From CAWIXB01 sp963839955 (lineage in GTDB: Bacteria; Actinomycetota; Actinomycetes; JACCUZ01): 64,000 nucleotides of DNA. The notes under the pieces were generated by a model, which did no database searches, was not told the DNA's origin, and was given only the letters and a program-made list of their open reading frames with translations. Every line of letters starts with the position of its first letter. The first letter of the stretch is position 1. The DNA lies in the NCBI GenBank assembly GCA_963839955.1, contig CAWIXB010000001.1:1-64000 (forward strand). The letters are read 5' to 3'. Positions 16,765 through 25,423 of this stretch are shown piece after piece. The translations under genes were made by a program, and so were the position numbers.

Positions 16765-18648
16765 ATGGCACGTGCGGTCGGTATCGACCTGGGGACGACG
16801 AACTCCGTCGTCTCCGTCCTCGAGGGCGGCGAGCCCTCGGTCATCGCGAACGCCGAGGGCTCGCGCACCACGCCCTCCGTCGTCGCCTTCGCCAAGAACG
16901 GCGAGGTGCTCGTCGGCGAGGTCGCCAAGCGCCAGGCGGTGACCAACGTCGACCGGACCATCCGCTCGGTCAAGCGCCACATGGGCGAGAGCTGGTCGGT
17001 CGACATCGACGGCAAGAAGTACACCGCGCAGGAGATCTCCGCGCGGGTGCTGATGAAGCTCAAGCGCGACGCCGAGAGCTACCTCGGCGAGACCATCACC
17101 GACGCGGTCATCACCGTCCCGGCCTACTTCGAGGACGCGCAGCGCCAGGCCACCAAGGAGGCCGGCGAGATCGCGGGGCTGAACGTCCTGCGCATCGTCA
17201 ACGAGCCCACCGCGGCCGCCCTCGCCTACGGGCTCGACAAGGGCGAGTCCGACCAGACCATCCTCGTCTTCGACCTGGGCGGCGGCACCTTCGACGTGTC
17301 GCTGCTCGAGATCGGCGAGGGCGTCGTCGAGGTCAAGGCCACCAGCGGTGACAACCACCTCGGCGGCGACGACTGGGACCAGCGCGTCGTCGACCACCTG
17401 GTCAAGGAGTTCAAGAACGGCCACGGCGTCGACCTGGCCAAGGACAAGATGGCCCTGCAGCGCCTCCGTGAGGCCGCGGAGAAGGCCAAGATCGAGCTGT
17501 CGTCCTCGACCGAGACGACGATCAACCTGCCCTACATCACCGCCTCGAACGAGGGGCCGCTGCACCTCGACGAGAAGCTCACCCGTTCGCAGTTCCAGCA
17601 GCTGACGTCCGACCTGCTCGACCGCTGCAAGGAGCCGTTCCGCTCGGTGCTGCGCGACGCGAGCATCGACGTCGGCGGCATCAACCACGTCGTCCTGGTC
17701 GGCGGCTCGACCCGCATGCCGGCCGTCATCGAGCTGGTCAAGGAGCTCACCGGCGGGCGCGAGCCCAACAAGGGCGTCAACCCTGACGAGGTCGTCGCCA
17801 TCGGCGCGAGCCTGCAGGCCGGCGTCCTCAAGGGTGAGGTCAAGGACGTCCTGCTCCTCGACGTCACGCCGCTGTCCCTCGGCATCGAGACCAAGGGCGG
17901 CATCCTGACCAAGCTCATCGAGCGAAACACAACGATCCCGACCAAGCGGTCCGAGATCTTCACCACGGCCGACGACAACCAGCCGAGCGTGCAGATCCAG
18001 GTCTACCAGGGCGAGCGCGAGATGGCGCAGTACAACAAGAAGCTCGGCATGTTCGAGCTCACCGGACTGCCACCCGCACCCCGCGGCGTACCGCAGATCG
18101 AGGTGGCGTTCGACATCGACGCCAACGGCATCGTGCACGTCAACGCCAAGGACCTCGGCACCGGCAAGGAGCAGTCGATGACCATCACCGGCGGCTCGGC
18201 GCTGCCGAAGGACGACATCGAGCGCATGATGCGCGACGCCGAGGCGCACGCCGACGAGGACAAGCGCCGCCGCGAGGAGGCCGAGGTCCGCAACACCGGT
18301 GACCAGCTCGTCTACCAGACCGAGAAGTTCCTGGCCGACAACGCGGACAAGTTCGCCGAGGGTGACGCGGCGTCCACCCGCGCGGAGGTCGAGGAGTCGC
18401 TCGCCGAGCTGAAGAAGGCACTCGAGAACACCGACGAGTCGGCCATCGCCGACATCCGCAGTGCCACGGAGAAGGTCGCCACGGTGAGCCAGAAGCTCGG
18501 CGCCGCGATGTACGCCGAGCAGGCCGCCGCCGGTGGTGCCGAGGGCGGTCCCGACGGGGCGTCGGCAGGCACCGGCCAGGGCGAGTCCGCCGACGGCGAC
18601 GACGACGTGGTGGACGCGGAGATCGTCGAGGAGGACGACAAGAAGTGA
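16765..18648 (+). CDS. dnaK: Molecular chaperone DnaK (Hsp70)
   Basis: 627 residues, slightly short but normal for actinobacterial DnaK. The ATPase domain starts ARAVGIDLGTTNSVVSV and holds DAVITVPAYFEDAQRQAT, VFDLGGGTFDVSLLEIGEG and VVLVGGSTRMPAVIELVKEL. The substrate domain has DVTPLSLGIETKGG and a lid ending in the EIVEED-type acidic tail. It binds exposed hydrophobic segments of unfolded proteins in an ATP cycle run by DnaJ and GrpE, both encoded next. The start ATG has GGAGG ten bases upstream; an upstream in-frame extension lies in the promoter and is rejected. grpE overlaps its stop by GTGA. Confidence 0.98.
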   Translation: MARAVGIDLGTTNSVVSVLEGGEPSVIANAEGSRTTPSVVAFAKNGEVLVGEVAKRQAVTNVDRTIRSVKRHMGESWSVDIDGKKYTAQEISARVLMKLKRDAESYLGETITDAVITVPAYFEDAQRQATKEAGEIAGLNVLRIVNEPTAAALAYGLDKGESDQTILVFDLGGGTFDVSLLEIGEGVVEVKATSGDNHLGGDDWDQRVVDHLVKEFKNGHGVDLAKDKMALQRLREAAEKAKIELSSSTETTINLPYITASNEGPLHLDEKLTRSQFQQLTSDLLDRCKEPFRSVLRDASIDVGGINHVVLVGGSTRMPAVIELVKELTGGREPNKGVNPDEVVAIGASLQAGVLKGEVKDVLLLDVTPLSLGIETKGGILTKLIERNTTIPTKRSEIFTTADDNQPSVQIQVYQGEREMAQYNKKLGMFELTGLPPAPRGVPQIEVAFDIDANGIVHVNAKDLGTGKEQSMTITGGSALPKDDIERMMRDAEAHADEDKRRREEAEVRNTGDQLVYQTEKFLADNADKFAEGDAASTRAEVEESLAELKKALENTDESAIADIRSATEKVATVSQKLGAAMYAEQAAAGGAEGGPDGASAGTGQGESADGDDDVVDAEIVEEDDKK

Positions 18649-19268
18649 CGACCGGCCCCCAGGACCAGAACCATCCGGCTGCGGGTCCCGAGCAGGAGGA
18701 CGAGCCGCGGGGCCCGATCATCCGCGACAAGCGCCGGCTCGACCCGGAGACGGGCGAGCTGCGTCCGCCGGTGCCGGGGTCCCCGCCGTTCGGCCAGCCC
18801 CCGCCTGGCGCCCCGGCGCCCGCGGGGGCGGTCGACAGCGACCTGGCGCATGCCCAGGCCCAGCTGGCGGAGCGCACCGCCGACCTGCAGCGGCTGCAGG
18901 CGGACTACACCAACTACCGCCGCAGGGTCGACCGCGACCGCGAGGTCATCCGCGACCAGGCGGTGGCCAACGTGCTCACCAACCTGCTCCCGGTGCTCGA
19001 CGACATCGGCCGGGCGCGCGAGCACGGCGAGTTCGAGGGCGGCTTCCGCTCGGTCGGGGAGGCGCTCGAGGCGGTGGTCGACAAGCTCGGTCTGGTCCGC
19101 TTCGGCGAGCCGGGCGACGCATTCGACCCCACCGTGCACGAGGCTTTGACCCACACGCACTCCGCTGAGGTGACCGAGCCGACCTGCACGCAGGTCTTCC
19201 AGCCCGGCTACCGCATCGGTGACCGGGTCGTGCGGCCCGCGCGCGTCGGTGTGGCCGACCCCGAGTGA
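18645..19268 (+). CDS. grpE: Nucleotide exchange factor GrpE
   Basis: 207 residues. A long acidic and proline-rich N-terminal tail (to about residue 65) precedes a coiled-coil helix (AQLAERTADLQRLQADYTNY) and the beta domain with LGLVRFGEPGDAFDPTVHEA and the ending QVFQPGYRIGDRVVRPARV. GrpE dimers speed ADP release from DnaK and act as a thermosensor. The GTG start overlaps the dnaK stop, so expression is translationally coupled. Confidence 0.96.
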   Translation: MTTGPQDQNHPAAGPEQEDEPRGPIIRDKRRLDPETGELRPPVPGSPPFGQPPPGAPAPAGAVDSDLAHAQAQLAERTADLQRLQADYTNYRRRVDRDREVIRDQAVANVLTNLLPVLDDIGRAREHGEFEGGFRSVGEALEAVVDKLGLVRFGEPGDAFDPTVHEALTHTHSAEVTEPTCTQVFQPGYRIGDRVVRPARVGVADPE

Positions 19269-19310
19269 CCGATCGAGACGACTGACGAACGACGCGAGGA
19301 GAGGGGGCGC

Positions 19311-20501
19311 ATGAGCACCAAGGACTTCCTCGAGAAGGACTACTACAAGACGCTCGGCGTCCCCAAGGACGCCAAGGCCGACGACATCAAGAAGGCCTAC
19401 CGCAAGCTCGCGCGCAAGCACCACCCGGACGCCAACCAGGGCGACGTCAAGGCCGAGGACCGTTTCAAGGAGGTCTCCGAGGCCTACGACGTGCTCGCCG
19501 ACCCCGCGCGGCGCAAGGAGTACGACGAGGCCCGCACGCTCTTCGGCGCCGGCGGGTTCCGGCGCGGGCCGAGCGGCGGCTACGGCGGCGGAGGTGTCCC
19601 GTTCGACCTCGGAGACCTATTCGGCCAGCGCGGCGGCCAGGCCGACGCCGGCGGTCTCGGCGACATCCTCGGCGGCATCTTCGGCGGTCGGGGCGGTCGC
19701 GGATCCGCACCCCGGCGGGGTGCCGACGTCGAGACCGAGGCGACGCTCGCGTTCGACGACGCGCTCTCCGGCGTGACCGTGCCGCTGCGGATGACAAGCG
19801 AACGTGCCTGTCCCACCTGCCGGGGCACAGGGGCGCGCGCCGGAACTATGCCCAAGCAGTGCCCCGTCTGCCTCGGCACCGGCCAGACGAGCCGCAACCA
19901 GGGTGGGTTCGCCTTCGCCGAGCCGTGCCGCGAGTGCCGCGGCCGGGGCATGGTCGTCGAAGACCCCTGCCCCGACTGCCGCGGCAGCGGTCGCGCCCTC
20001 GGCAGCAACACGCTCAACGTCCGCATCCCCGCCGGGGTGCGCGACGGGCAGCGGATCCGGCTCAAGGCCAAGGGCGCACCCGGCGAGCACGGCGGACCCC
20101 CCGGTGACCTCTTCGTCCTGGTGCACGTGCGGCCGCACCGGCTGTTCGGGCGCAAGGGCGACAACCTCACCCTGACCGTGCCGGTGAGCTTCGACGAGGC
20201 CGCCCTCGGCAGCGCGCTCAGGGTGCCCACCCTCGGCGGTGCGCCGGTGACCCTGAAGCTGCCGCCCGGCACCTCCAACGGCCGCACGCTGCGGGTGCGC
20301 GGTCGCGGCGCCACCCGCAAGGACGGCAGCCGGGGCGACCTGCTCGTGGAGATCCAGGTCGTCGTACCCGACCGGCTCTCCGGGAAGGCACGCGAGGCGG
20401 TCGAGGCGTTCCGCGACGCCACCACCGACGACGACCCGCGCGCCGGCCTGCTCGACACGCTCGCACCGCGCCGGCCCAGCGGAGCGGGGGGATCGTCGTG
20501 A
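19311..20501 (+). CDS. dnaJ: Co-chaperone DnaJ (Hsp40, zinc-finger type)
   Basis: 396 residues. J domain with DYYKTLGVPKDAKADDIKKA and the essential HPD in KHHPDANQGD; then a Gly/Phe-rich region (GGFRRGPSGGYGGGGVPFD). Four CxxCxGxG zinc repeats follow: CPTCRGTG, CPVCLGTG, CRECRGRG and CPDCRGSG. The C-terminal substrate domains close the protein. It delivers unfolded proteins to DnaK and stimulates ATP hydrolysis. ATG start with AGGAGAGG upstream, 42 bases after grpE. Its stop overlaps the hspR start. Confidence 0.97.
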   Translation: MSTKDFLEKDYYKTLGVPKDAKADDIKKAYRKLARKHHPDANQGDVKAEDRFKEVSEAYDVLADPARRKEYDEARTLFGAGGFRRGPSGGYGGGGVPFDLGDLFGQRGGQADAGGLGDILGGIFGGRGGRGSAPRRGADVETEATLAFDDALSGVTVPLRMTSERACPTCRGTGARAGTMPKQCPVCLGTGQTSRNQGGFAFAEPCRECRGRGMVVEDPCPDCRGSGRALGSNTLNVRIPAGVRDGQRIRLKAKGAPGEHGGPPGDLFVLVHVRPHRLFGRKGDNLTLTVPVSFDEAALGSALRVPTLGGAPVTLKLPPGTSNGRTLRVRGRGATRKDGSRGDLLVEIQVVVPDRLSGKAREAVEAFRDATTDDDPRAGLLDTLAPRRPSGAGGSS

Positions 20502-20869
20502 CGGTGACCTCGCGCACCGGCGACCACGACGAGACGACTCCCGTCTACGTCATCTCGGTGGCTGCCCAGCTCACCGGCCTGCACGCCCAGACGCTGCGCC
20601 AGTACGACCGGCTCGGTCTGGTCTCCCCTGGCCGCACACCGGGCGGCGGGCGTCGCTACTCGCTGCGCGACATCACCGTGCTGCGCGAGATCCAGCGGCT
20701 GTCCGGTCTCGGGCTCGGCCTCGAGGGGGTCCGCCGCGTGCTCGAGCTCGAGGACCAGGTGGCCGCGCTGCAGCAGCGGGTGACCGAGCTGCAGACCGAG
20801 GTCGAGGGCTTTCGCGCCGCCGAACGCCGTACCGCCCTCGTCGTCTGGCGACCCCAGCCGCGCCGCTGA
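20498..20869 (+). CDS. hspR: Heat-shock repressor HspR (MerR family)
   Basis: 123 residues. A MerR-type winged helix (VYVISVAAQLTGLHAQTLRQ then YDRLGLVSPGRTPGGGRRYS) is followed by a coiled-coil dimer helix rich in Leu, Glu and Gln and a basic end. HspR represses the dnaK operon by binding HAIR sites, with DnaK as co-repressor, so release of DnaK by unfolded protein induces the operon. The GTG start overlaps the dnaJ stop, placing it as the fourth gene of the operon. Confidence 0.95.
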   Translation: MTVTSRTGDHDETTPVYVISVAAQLTGLHAQTLRQYDRLGLVSPGRTPGGGRRYSLRDITVLREIQRLSGLGLGLEGVRRVLELEDQVAALQQRVTELQTEVEGFRAAERRTALVVWRPQPRR

Positions 20870-20894
20870 CCCTCCGACGGAAGAGATCGCTTAC

Positions 20895-23483
20895 ATGGCT
20901 GAGTACAAGCTCACCACCAAGAGCCAGGAGGCTCTCGCCGACGCGGTCCGCCGCGCCGCAGCGGCCGGACACCCTCACGTCGAGTCGGTGCACGTGCTGC
21001 TCTCGCTGCTCGACCAGGCGGACGGCAGCGCGACTGCGCTGCTCGAGGCCGCGGGTGTCGACAGCGCCGCGATCCAGGCCCGCGCGAAGGCCTGGTCCGA
21101 CCGGCTGCCGAGTGCGTCGGGACCCACTGTGGCCGCGCCAGGCCTCGCGCGGCCGGCCCTGCAGGTGCTGCACGCGGCGTCCGAGCGCGCCCGCGAGATG
21201 GACGACGACTACGTCGCCACCGAGCATCTGCTCGTCGGCCTCGCCGACAGCGGCGGCATGGTCGGCGACTGGTTGAAGGACGCGGGCGCGACGCCCGAGG
21301 TGCTGCTCGAGAACTTCACCAAGGTCCGGGGCCGCGCGCGCGTGACGACGCCGGACCCGGAGGCGACCTACCAGGCGCTGGAGCGCTACGGCGTCGACCT
21401 CACGTCCCGCGCCCGCGAGGGCGGGCTCGACCCGGTGGTCGGCCGCGACGGGGAGATCCGACGTGTCATCCAGGTGCTGTCCCGCCGCACCAAGAACAAC
21501 CCGGTGCTCATCGGGGAGCCCGGCGTCGGCAAGACGGCGGTCGTCGAAGGGCTCGCGCAGCGCATCGTCGCGGGCGACGTGCCGTCGTCGCTGCGCGGCA
21601 AGCGGCTCCTGTCACTCGACCTCGCCGCGATGGTCGCGGGCGCGAAGTTCCGCGGCGAGTTCGAGGAGCGGCTGCGCGCGGTGCTCGACGAGATCAAGGC
21701 CAGCGACGGCCAGGTCGTCACGTTCATCGACGAGATGCACACCGTGGTCGGTGCGGGCTCGACCGGCGACGGCTCGATGGACGCGTCCAACATGCTCAAG
21801 CCGATGCTCGCCCGGGGCGAGCTGCGGATGGTCGGCGCGACGACGCTCGACGAGTTCCGCGAGCACGTCGAGAAGGACCCCGCCCTCGAGCGCCGCTTCC
21901 AGCCGGTGCTCGTCGGCGAGCCGAGCGTCGAGGACACCGTCGCGATCCTGCGCGGCCTCAAGGACCGCTACCAGGCCCACCACAAGGTCGAGATCAGTGA
22001 CGCCGCGCTCGTCGCGGCGGCGACGCTCTCCGACCGCTACATCACCTCGCGGTTCCTGCCCGACAAGGCGATCGACCTGGTCGACGAGGCCGCCTCCCGG
22101 CTGCGCATGGAGATCGACTCCCGGCCGGTCGAGATCGACCAGCTCCAGCGCCAGGTCGACCGGCTGATGATGGAGGAGCTCGCGCTGGAGAAGGAGTCCG
22201 ACGAAGCCTCCCGCGAGCGCCTCGAACGGCTCCGCCTCGACCTGGCCGACAAGCGCGAGCAGCTCGCCGGGCTCAACGCGCGGTGGGAGCGGGAGAAGGC
22301 CGGACTCGACCAGGTCGGCGAGCTCAACTCCCGCCTCGACTCGCTGCGCGGCCAGGCGGAGCGGGCCCAGCGCGATGGCGACCTCGACACCGCGAGCCGG
22401 CTGCTCTACGCCGAGATCCCGCTGGTCGAGAAGCAGCTGGCGCAGGCCCGCACCGCGAGCGAGGCGCGCGAGGCCATGGTCAAAGAGCAGGTCGGAGCCG
22501 ACGACGTCGCCGAGGTGGTGGCGTCGTGGACCGGCATCCCGGCCGGTCGGCTGCTCGAGGGCGAGACGGCCAAGCTGCTGCGGATGGAGGCAGAGCTGGG
22601 GCGGCGACTGGTCGGGCAGACCGCGGCCGTCCGCACCGTGTCCGACGCCGTACGCCGCGCGCGTGCCGGCATCTCCGACCCCGACCGCCCGACCGGCTCG
22701 TTCCTGTTCCTGGGCCCGACCGGGGTCGGGAAGACCGAGCTGGCGAAGGCCCTGGCCGACTTCCTCTTCGACGACGAGCGCGCGATGGTGCGCCTCGACA
22801 TGAGCGAGTACGGCGAGCGTCACTCGGTGGCTCGCCTGGTCGGTGCCCCGCCCGGATACGTCGGCTACGAGGAGGGTGGCCAGCTGACCGAGGCGGTGCG
22901 CCGCCGGCCCTACTCCGTGGTGCTGCTCGACGAGGTCGAGAAGGCCCACCCGGAGGTCTTCGACGTCTTGCTCCAGGTGCTCGACGACGGCCGGCTCACC
23001 GACGGGCAGGGCCGGACCGTCGACTTCCGCAACGCGATCCTGGTGCTCACGTCCAACCTCGGCTCGGCGTACATCGTCGACCCGACCATGGCGCCGGACC
23101 AGCGGCGCGAGGCCGTGCTGGCCGCCGTCCGCGACACCTTCAAGCCGGAGTTCCTCAACCGGCTCGACGACATCGTGGTGTTCGACTCGCTCTCGACCGA
23201 GGACCTGGGGCGCATCGTCGAGCTGCAGCTCGCGGCCCTCGCGCGCCGGCTGAAGACGCGGCGGCTGGCGCTCGAGGTCACCGAGGAGGCCCGTGACTGG
23301 CTCGCCCTGACCGGCTACGACCCGGTCTACGGTGCCCGCCCGCTGCGCCGCCTGATCCAGTCGGCGGTGGGCGATCAGCTCGCCAAGTCGCTGCTCGCCG
23401 GCGAGATCCGCGACGGCGACCGGGTCCTGGTCACGGTCAGTGACGACGGCACCGGCCTCCGGGTGGCGCCCGAGCGAGCGTGA
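20895..23483 (+). CDS. clpB: ATP-dependent disaggregase ClpB
   Basis: 862 residues. An N-terminal Clp_N repeat domain is followed by AAA-1 with Walker A GEPGVGKT (about residue 207), the long coiled-coil M domain (about 400-520, rich in LDLADKREQLAGLNARWERE), then AAA-2 with GPTGVGKT (about 606), DMSEYGERHSVARLVGAPPG and VLLDEVEKAHPEVFDVLLQV. It threads aggregated proteins through its pore and cooperates with DnaK. It starts 25 bases after hspR with GGAAGAG before ATG, so it is probably in the same HspR-controlled operon. No separate HAIR site is seen in the gap. Confidence 0.96.
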   Translation: MAEYKLTTKSQEALADAVRRAAAAGHPHVESVHVLLSLLDQADGSATALLEAAGVDSAAIQARAKAWSDRLPSASGPTVAAPGLARPALQVLHAASERAREMDDDYVATEHLLVGLADSGGMVGDWLKDAGATPEVLLENFTKVRGRARVTTPDPEATYQALERYGVDLTSRAREGGLDPVVGRDGEIRRVIQVLSRRTKNNPVLIGEPGVGKTAVVEGLAQRIVAGDVPSSLRGKRLLSLDLAAMVAGAKFRGEFEERLRAVLDEIKASDGQVVTFIDEMHTVVGAGSTGDGSMDASNMLKPMLARGELRMVGATTLDEFREHVEKDPALERRFQPVLVGEPSVEDTVAILRGLKDRYQAHHKVEISDAALVAAATLSDRYITSRFLPDKAIDLVDEAASRLRMEIDSRPVEIDQLQRQVDRLMMEELALEKESDEASRERLERLRLDLADKREQLAGLNARWEREKAGLDQVGELNSRLDSLRGQAERAQRDGDLDTASRLLYAEIPLVEKQLAQARTASEAREAMVKEQVGADDVAEVVASWTGIPAGRLLEGETAKLLRMEAELGRRLVGQTAAVRTVSDAVRRARAGISDPDRPTGSFLFLGPTGVGKTELAKALADFLFDDERAMVRLDMSEYGERHSVARLVGAPPGYVGYEEGGQLTEAVRRRPYSVVLLDEVEKAHPEVFDVLLQVLDDGRLTDGQGRTVDFRNAILVLTSNLGSAYIVDPTMAPDQRREAVLAAVRDTFKPEFLNRLDDIVVFDSLSTEDLGRIVELQLAALARRLKTRRLALEVTEEARDWLALTGYDPVYGARPLRRLIQSAVGDQLAKSLLAGEIRDGDRVLVTVSDDGTGLRVAPERA

Positions 23484-23492
23484 GCGCGGTGT

Positions 23493-23521
23493 TTGCATAG
23501 ATACCACTTTAAGGCTATCTT
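23493..23521 (+). promoter_or_regulatory. Promoter TTGCAT-N17-TATCTT with inverted repeats, upstream of the TauE/SafE gene
   Basis: TTGCAT (23493-23498) and TATCTT (23516-23521) have the ideal 17-base spacing in an unusually A/T-rich stretch. An inverted pair AGATA (23499-23503) / TATCT (23516-23520) covers the spacer and the -10, and a 10-bp palindrome TCACTAGTGA lies at 23532-23541. Either could bind a regulator. Confidence 0.6.
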
Positions 23522-23554
23522 CTCACTTAACTCACTAGTGAATTGGATGGCCGC

Positions 23555-24466
23555 ATGAAGACGTTCGTCACCTTCGCGCTGGTCGGACTGGGCGCGCAGT
23601 TGGTTGACGGGACCCTGGGCATGGCCTACGGCGTCACCTCCACGACCCTGCTGCTCGCGTCCGGCTACGCGCCGGCGGCCGCCTCGGCCGCCGTGCACCT
23701 CGCCGAGGTCGGGACCACGCTGGCGTCCGGTGCCGCCCACTGGAAGTTCGGCAACGTCGACTGGCGGGTCGTCACCCGCATCGGCATCCCCGGCGCGGTC
23801 GGCGCCTTCGCCGGCGCGACCTTCCTCAGCTCGCTGTCCACCGAGGACGCCGCACCCTGGATGGCCGGCATCCTGCTCGCCCTGGGCGTCTACATCCTGG
23901 TGCGCTTCGCGACCAAGCTGCCCACACTTCGCCTCGACAAGCCGCCGAAGAACCGCTTCCTGACGCCGCTCGGCCTGGTCGCCGGATTCATCGACGCGAC
24001 GGGCGGCGGTGGCTGGGGTCCCGTTGCCACGCCCACGCTCATCAGCAGCGGCCGGATGATCCCCCGCCGGGTCATCGGCACGGTGGACACCAGCGAGTTC
24101 CTGGTCGCCGTTGCTGCCAGCGTCGGCTTCTTCATCGGCATCGGCAGCGAGAGCATCGGCTACACCACCGTTCTCGGCCTGCTCGTGGGTGGTCTGATCG
24201 CCGCTCCCATCGCGGCGTACCTCGTCCGCCACGTGCCCGGTCGGATGCTCGGCTCGCTGGTCGGCGGCGTCATCATCGTCACCAACTCGCGAACGCTGAT
24301 GAACTCGTTCGAGATCGGCGGCGGCACCCGCGCGGCGATCTACGCGGCCGAGTTCGCGATCTGGGCGGCGGCACTCGCGGTGTCCTACAACGGGCTCCGC
24401 AAGGACCGTCGCGAGGTGCGCGAGCTCCTCGACGGCGAGCGCGAGGTCACCCCGACGCCCGTCTGA
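23555..24466 (+). CDS. TauE/SafE-family sulfite or organosulfonate exporter
   Basis: 303 residues and about eight membrane helices. The start KTFVTFALVGLGAQLVDGTLG and GMAYGVTSTTLLLASGYAPA are typical of TauE/SafE (DUF81) carriers. The second half repeats the fold with TGGGGWGPVATPTLISSGRM and VDTSEFLVAVAASVGFF. Family members export sulfite, sulfoacetate or related anions. It stands alone with its own promoter and a strong terminator after it. ATG 23555 is preferred over a TTG four codons upstream; the ribosome-binding site is weak. Confidence 0.85.
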   Translation: MKTFVTFALVGLGAQLVDGTLGMAYGVTSTTLLLASGYAPAAASAAVHLAEVGTTLASGAAHWKFGNVDWRVVTRIGIPGAVGAFAGATFLSSLSTEDAAPWMAGILLALGVYILVRFATKLPTLRLDKPPKNRFLTPLGLVAGFIDATGGGGWGPVATPTLISSGRMIPRRVIGTVDTSEFLVAVAASVGFFIGIGSESIGYTTVLGLLVGGLIAAPIAAYLVRHVPGRMLGSLVGGVIIVTNSRTLMNSFEIGGGTRAAIYAAEFAIWAAALAVSYNGLRKDRREVRELLDGEREVTPTPV

Positions 24467-24469
24467 ACC

Positions 24470-24519
24470 CCGTCGGCACGACCGCCTGCCCGTGCGACAG
24501 CCGGCGGTCGTGCCGACGG
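24470..24519 (+). terminator. Perfect 17-bp hairpin after the TauE/SafE gene
   Basis: Bases 24470-24486 and 24503-24519 are perfect reverse complements (CCGTCGGCACGACCGCC arm) with a 16-base loop, starting four bases past the stop. There is no U-tract, which is usual for high-GC actinobacterial terminators. The rest of the gap to 24639 shows only the leaderless promoter of the SDR gene. Confidence 0.8.
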
Positions 24520-24639
24520 CCTGTCCTGACCCACCGCCACTCGTCTCCGCTGGGGTGGGGGCTGGCAATGGTGCGACCAGGAGGTCGGGCCGGACCCCGG
24601 CCCGACGACCGGTTATGGGTGGAATGCCAGGCTTGACGC

Positions 24640-25413
24640 ATGACCACCGCCCTCGTCACCGGAGCCACGTCCGGCATCGGCCACGCGTTCGCTCGTCGTC
24701 TCGCCGCCGACGGGCAGTCGCTCATCCTCGTCGCCCGCAACGTCGAGCGCCTGGACAAGGTTGCCGACGAGCTCCGCGCGGCATCGGGCGTACCCGTCGA
24801 GATCCTGGTCGCCGACCTCGGCGACGACGCCGGCTGCCGGCTCGTCGAGGCGCGCCTGGCCGACCCCGACCGACCGGTGGACCTGCTCGTGAACAACGCC
24901 GGCTTTCCGGTGGGCCGCAAGTTCGTCACGGGAGACGTCGAGGACGAGGAGCGGATGCTCCGCGTCCTCGTGCGGGCGGTCATGCGGCTGAGCCGCGCCG
25001 CCGTCCCCGGCATGATCGACCGCCGGCACGGCGCGATCATCAATGTCTCGTCCGTCGCCGGATTCGTGCCGCAGAGCACGTACAGCGCGGCCAAGGCGTG
25101 GGTCACGACGTTCAGCCAGGGCCTGGCCGGCGACCTGTCCGGCACCGGCGTCCGGGTGCTGGCGCTCTGCCCGGGGTTCACGCACACCGAGTTCCACGAC
25201 CGGGCCGGCGTGGACATGACGCACACGCCGGACTGGATGTGGCTCGACGCGGACAAGGTCGTCAACGATGCCCTGGCCGATCTCGCCCGCGACGCCGTCA
25301 TCAGCATCCCCGGCGCGCAGTACAAGGCGATCGTCGCTCTCGCGCGGCACGTGCCGACCAAGGCCCTCGCCTTCGCCGCCCGCAAGGCGCGCGGCACCCG
25401 GCGTGGCACCTAG
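24640..25413 (+). CDS. Short-chain dehydrogenase/reductase (DltE-like SDR)
   Basis: 257 residues of classical SDR fold. The NAD(P) site is TGATSGIGHAFARRL, followed by NNAG in DLLVNNAGFPVG, the catalytic Ser in INVSSVAGF and YSAAK (Tyr/Lys pair) in TYSAAKAWVTTF. The VARNVERL segment after the second strand suggests NADP use. The C-terminal segment DWMWLDADKVVNDALADLAR resembles SDRs annotated as DltE or KduD-like; the substrate is unknown. It lacks a Shine-Dalgarno sequence and has CAGGCT six bases before ATG, so it is probably leaderless. Confidence 0.85.
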   Translation: MTTALVTGATSGIGHAFARRLAADGQSLILVARNVERLDKVADELRAASGVPVEILVADLGDDAGCRLVEARLADPDRPVDLLVNNAGFPVGRKFVTGDVEDEERMLRVLVRAVMRLSRAAVPGMIDRRHGAIINVSSVAGFVPQSTYSAAKAWVTTFSQGLAGDLSGTGVRVLALCPGFTHTEFHDRAGVDMTHTPDWMWLDADKVVNDALADLARDAVISIPGAQYKAIVALARHVPTKALAFAARKARGTRRGT

Positions 25414-25423
25414 CCCCCGGTAG

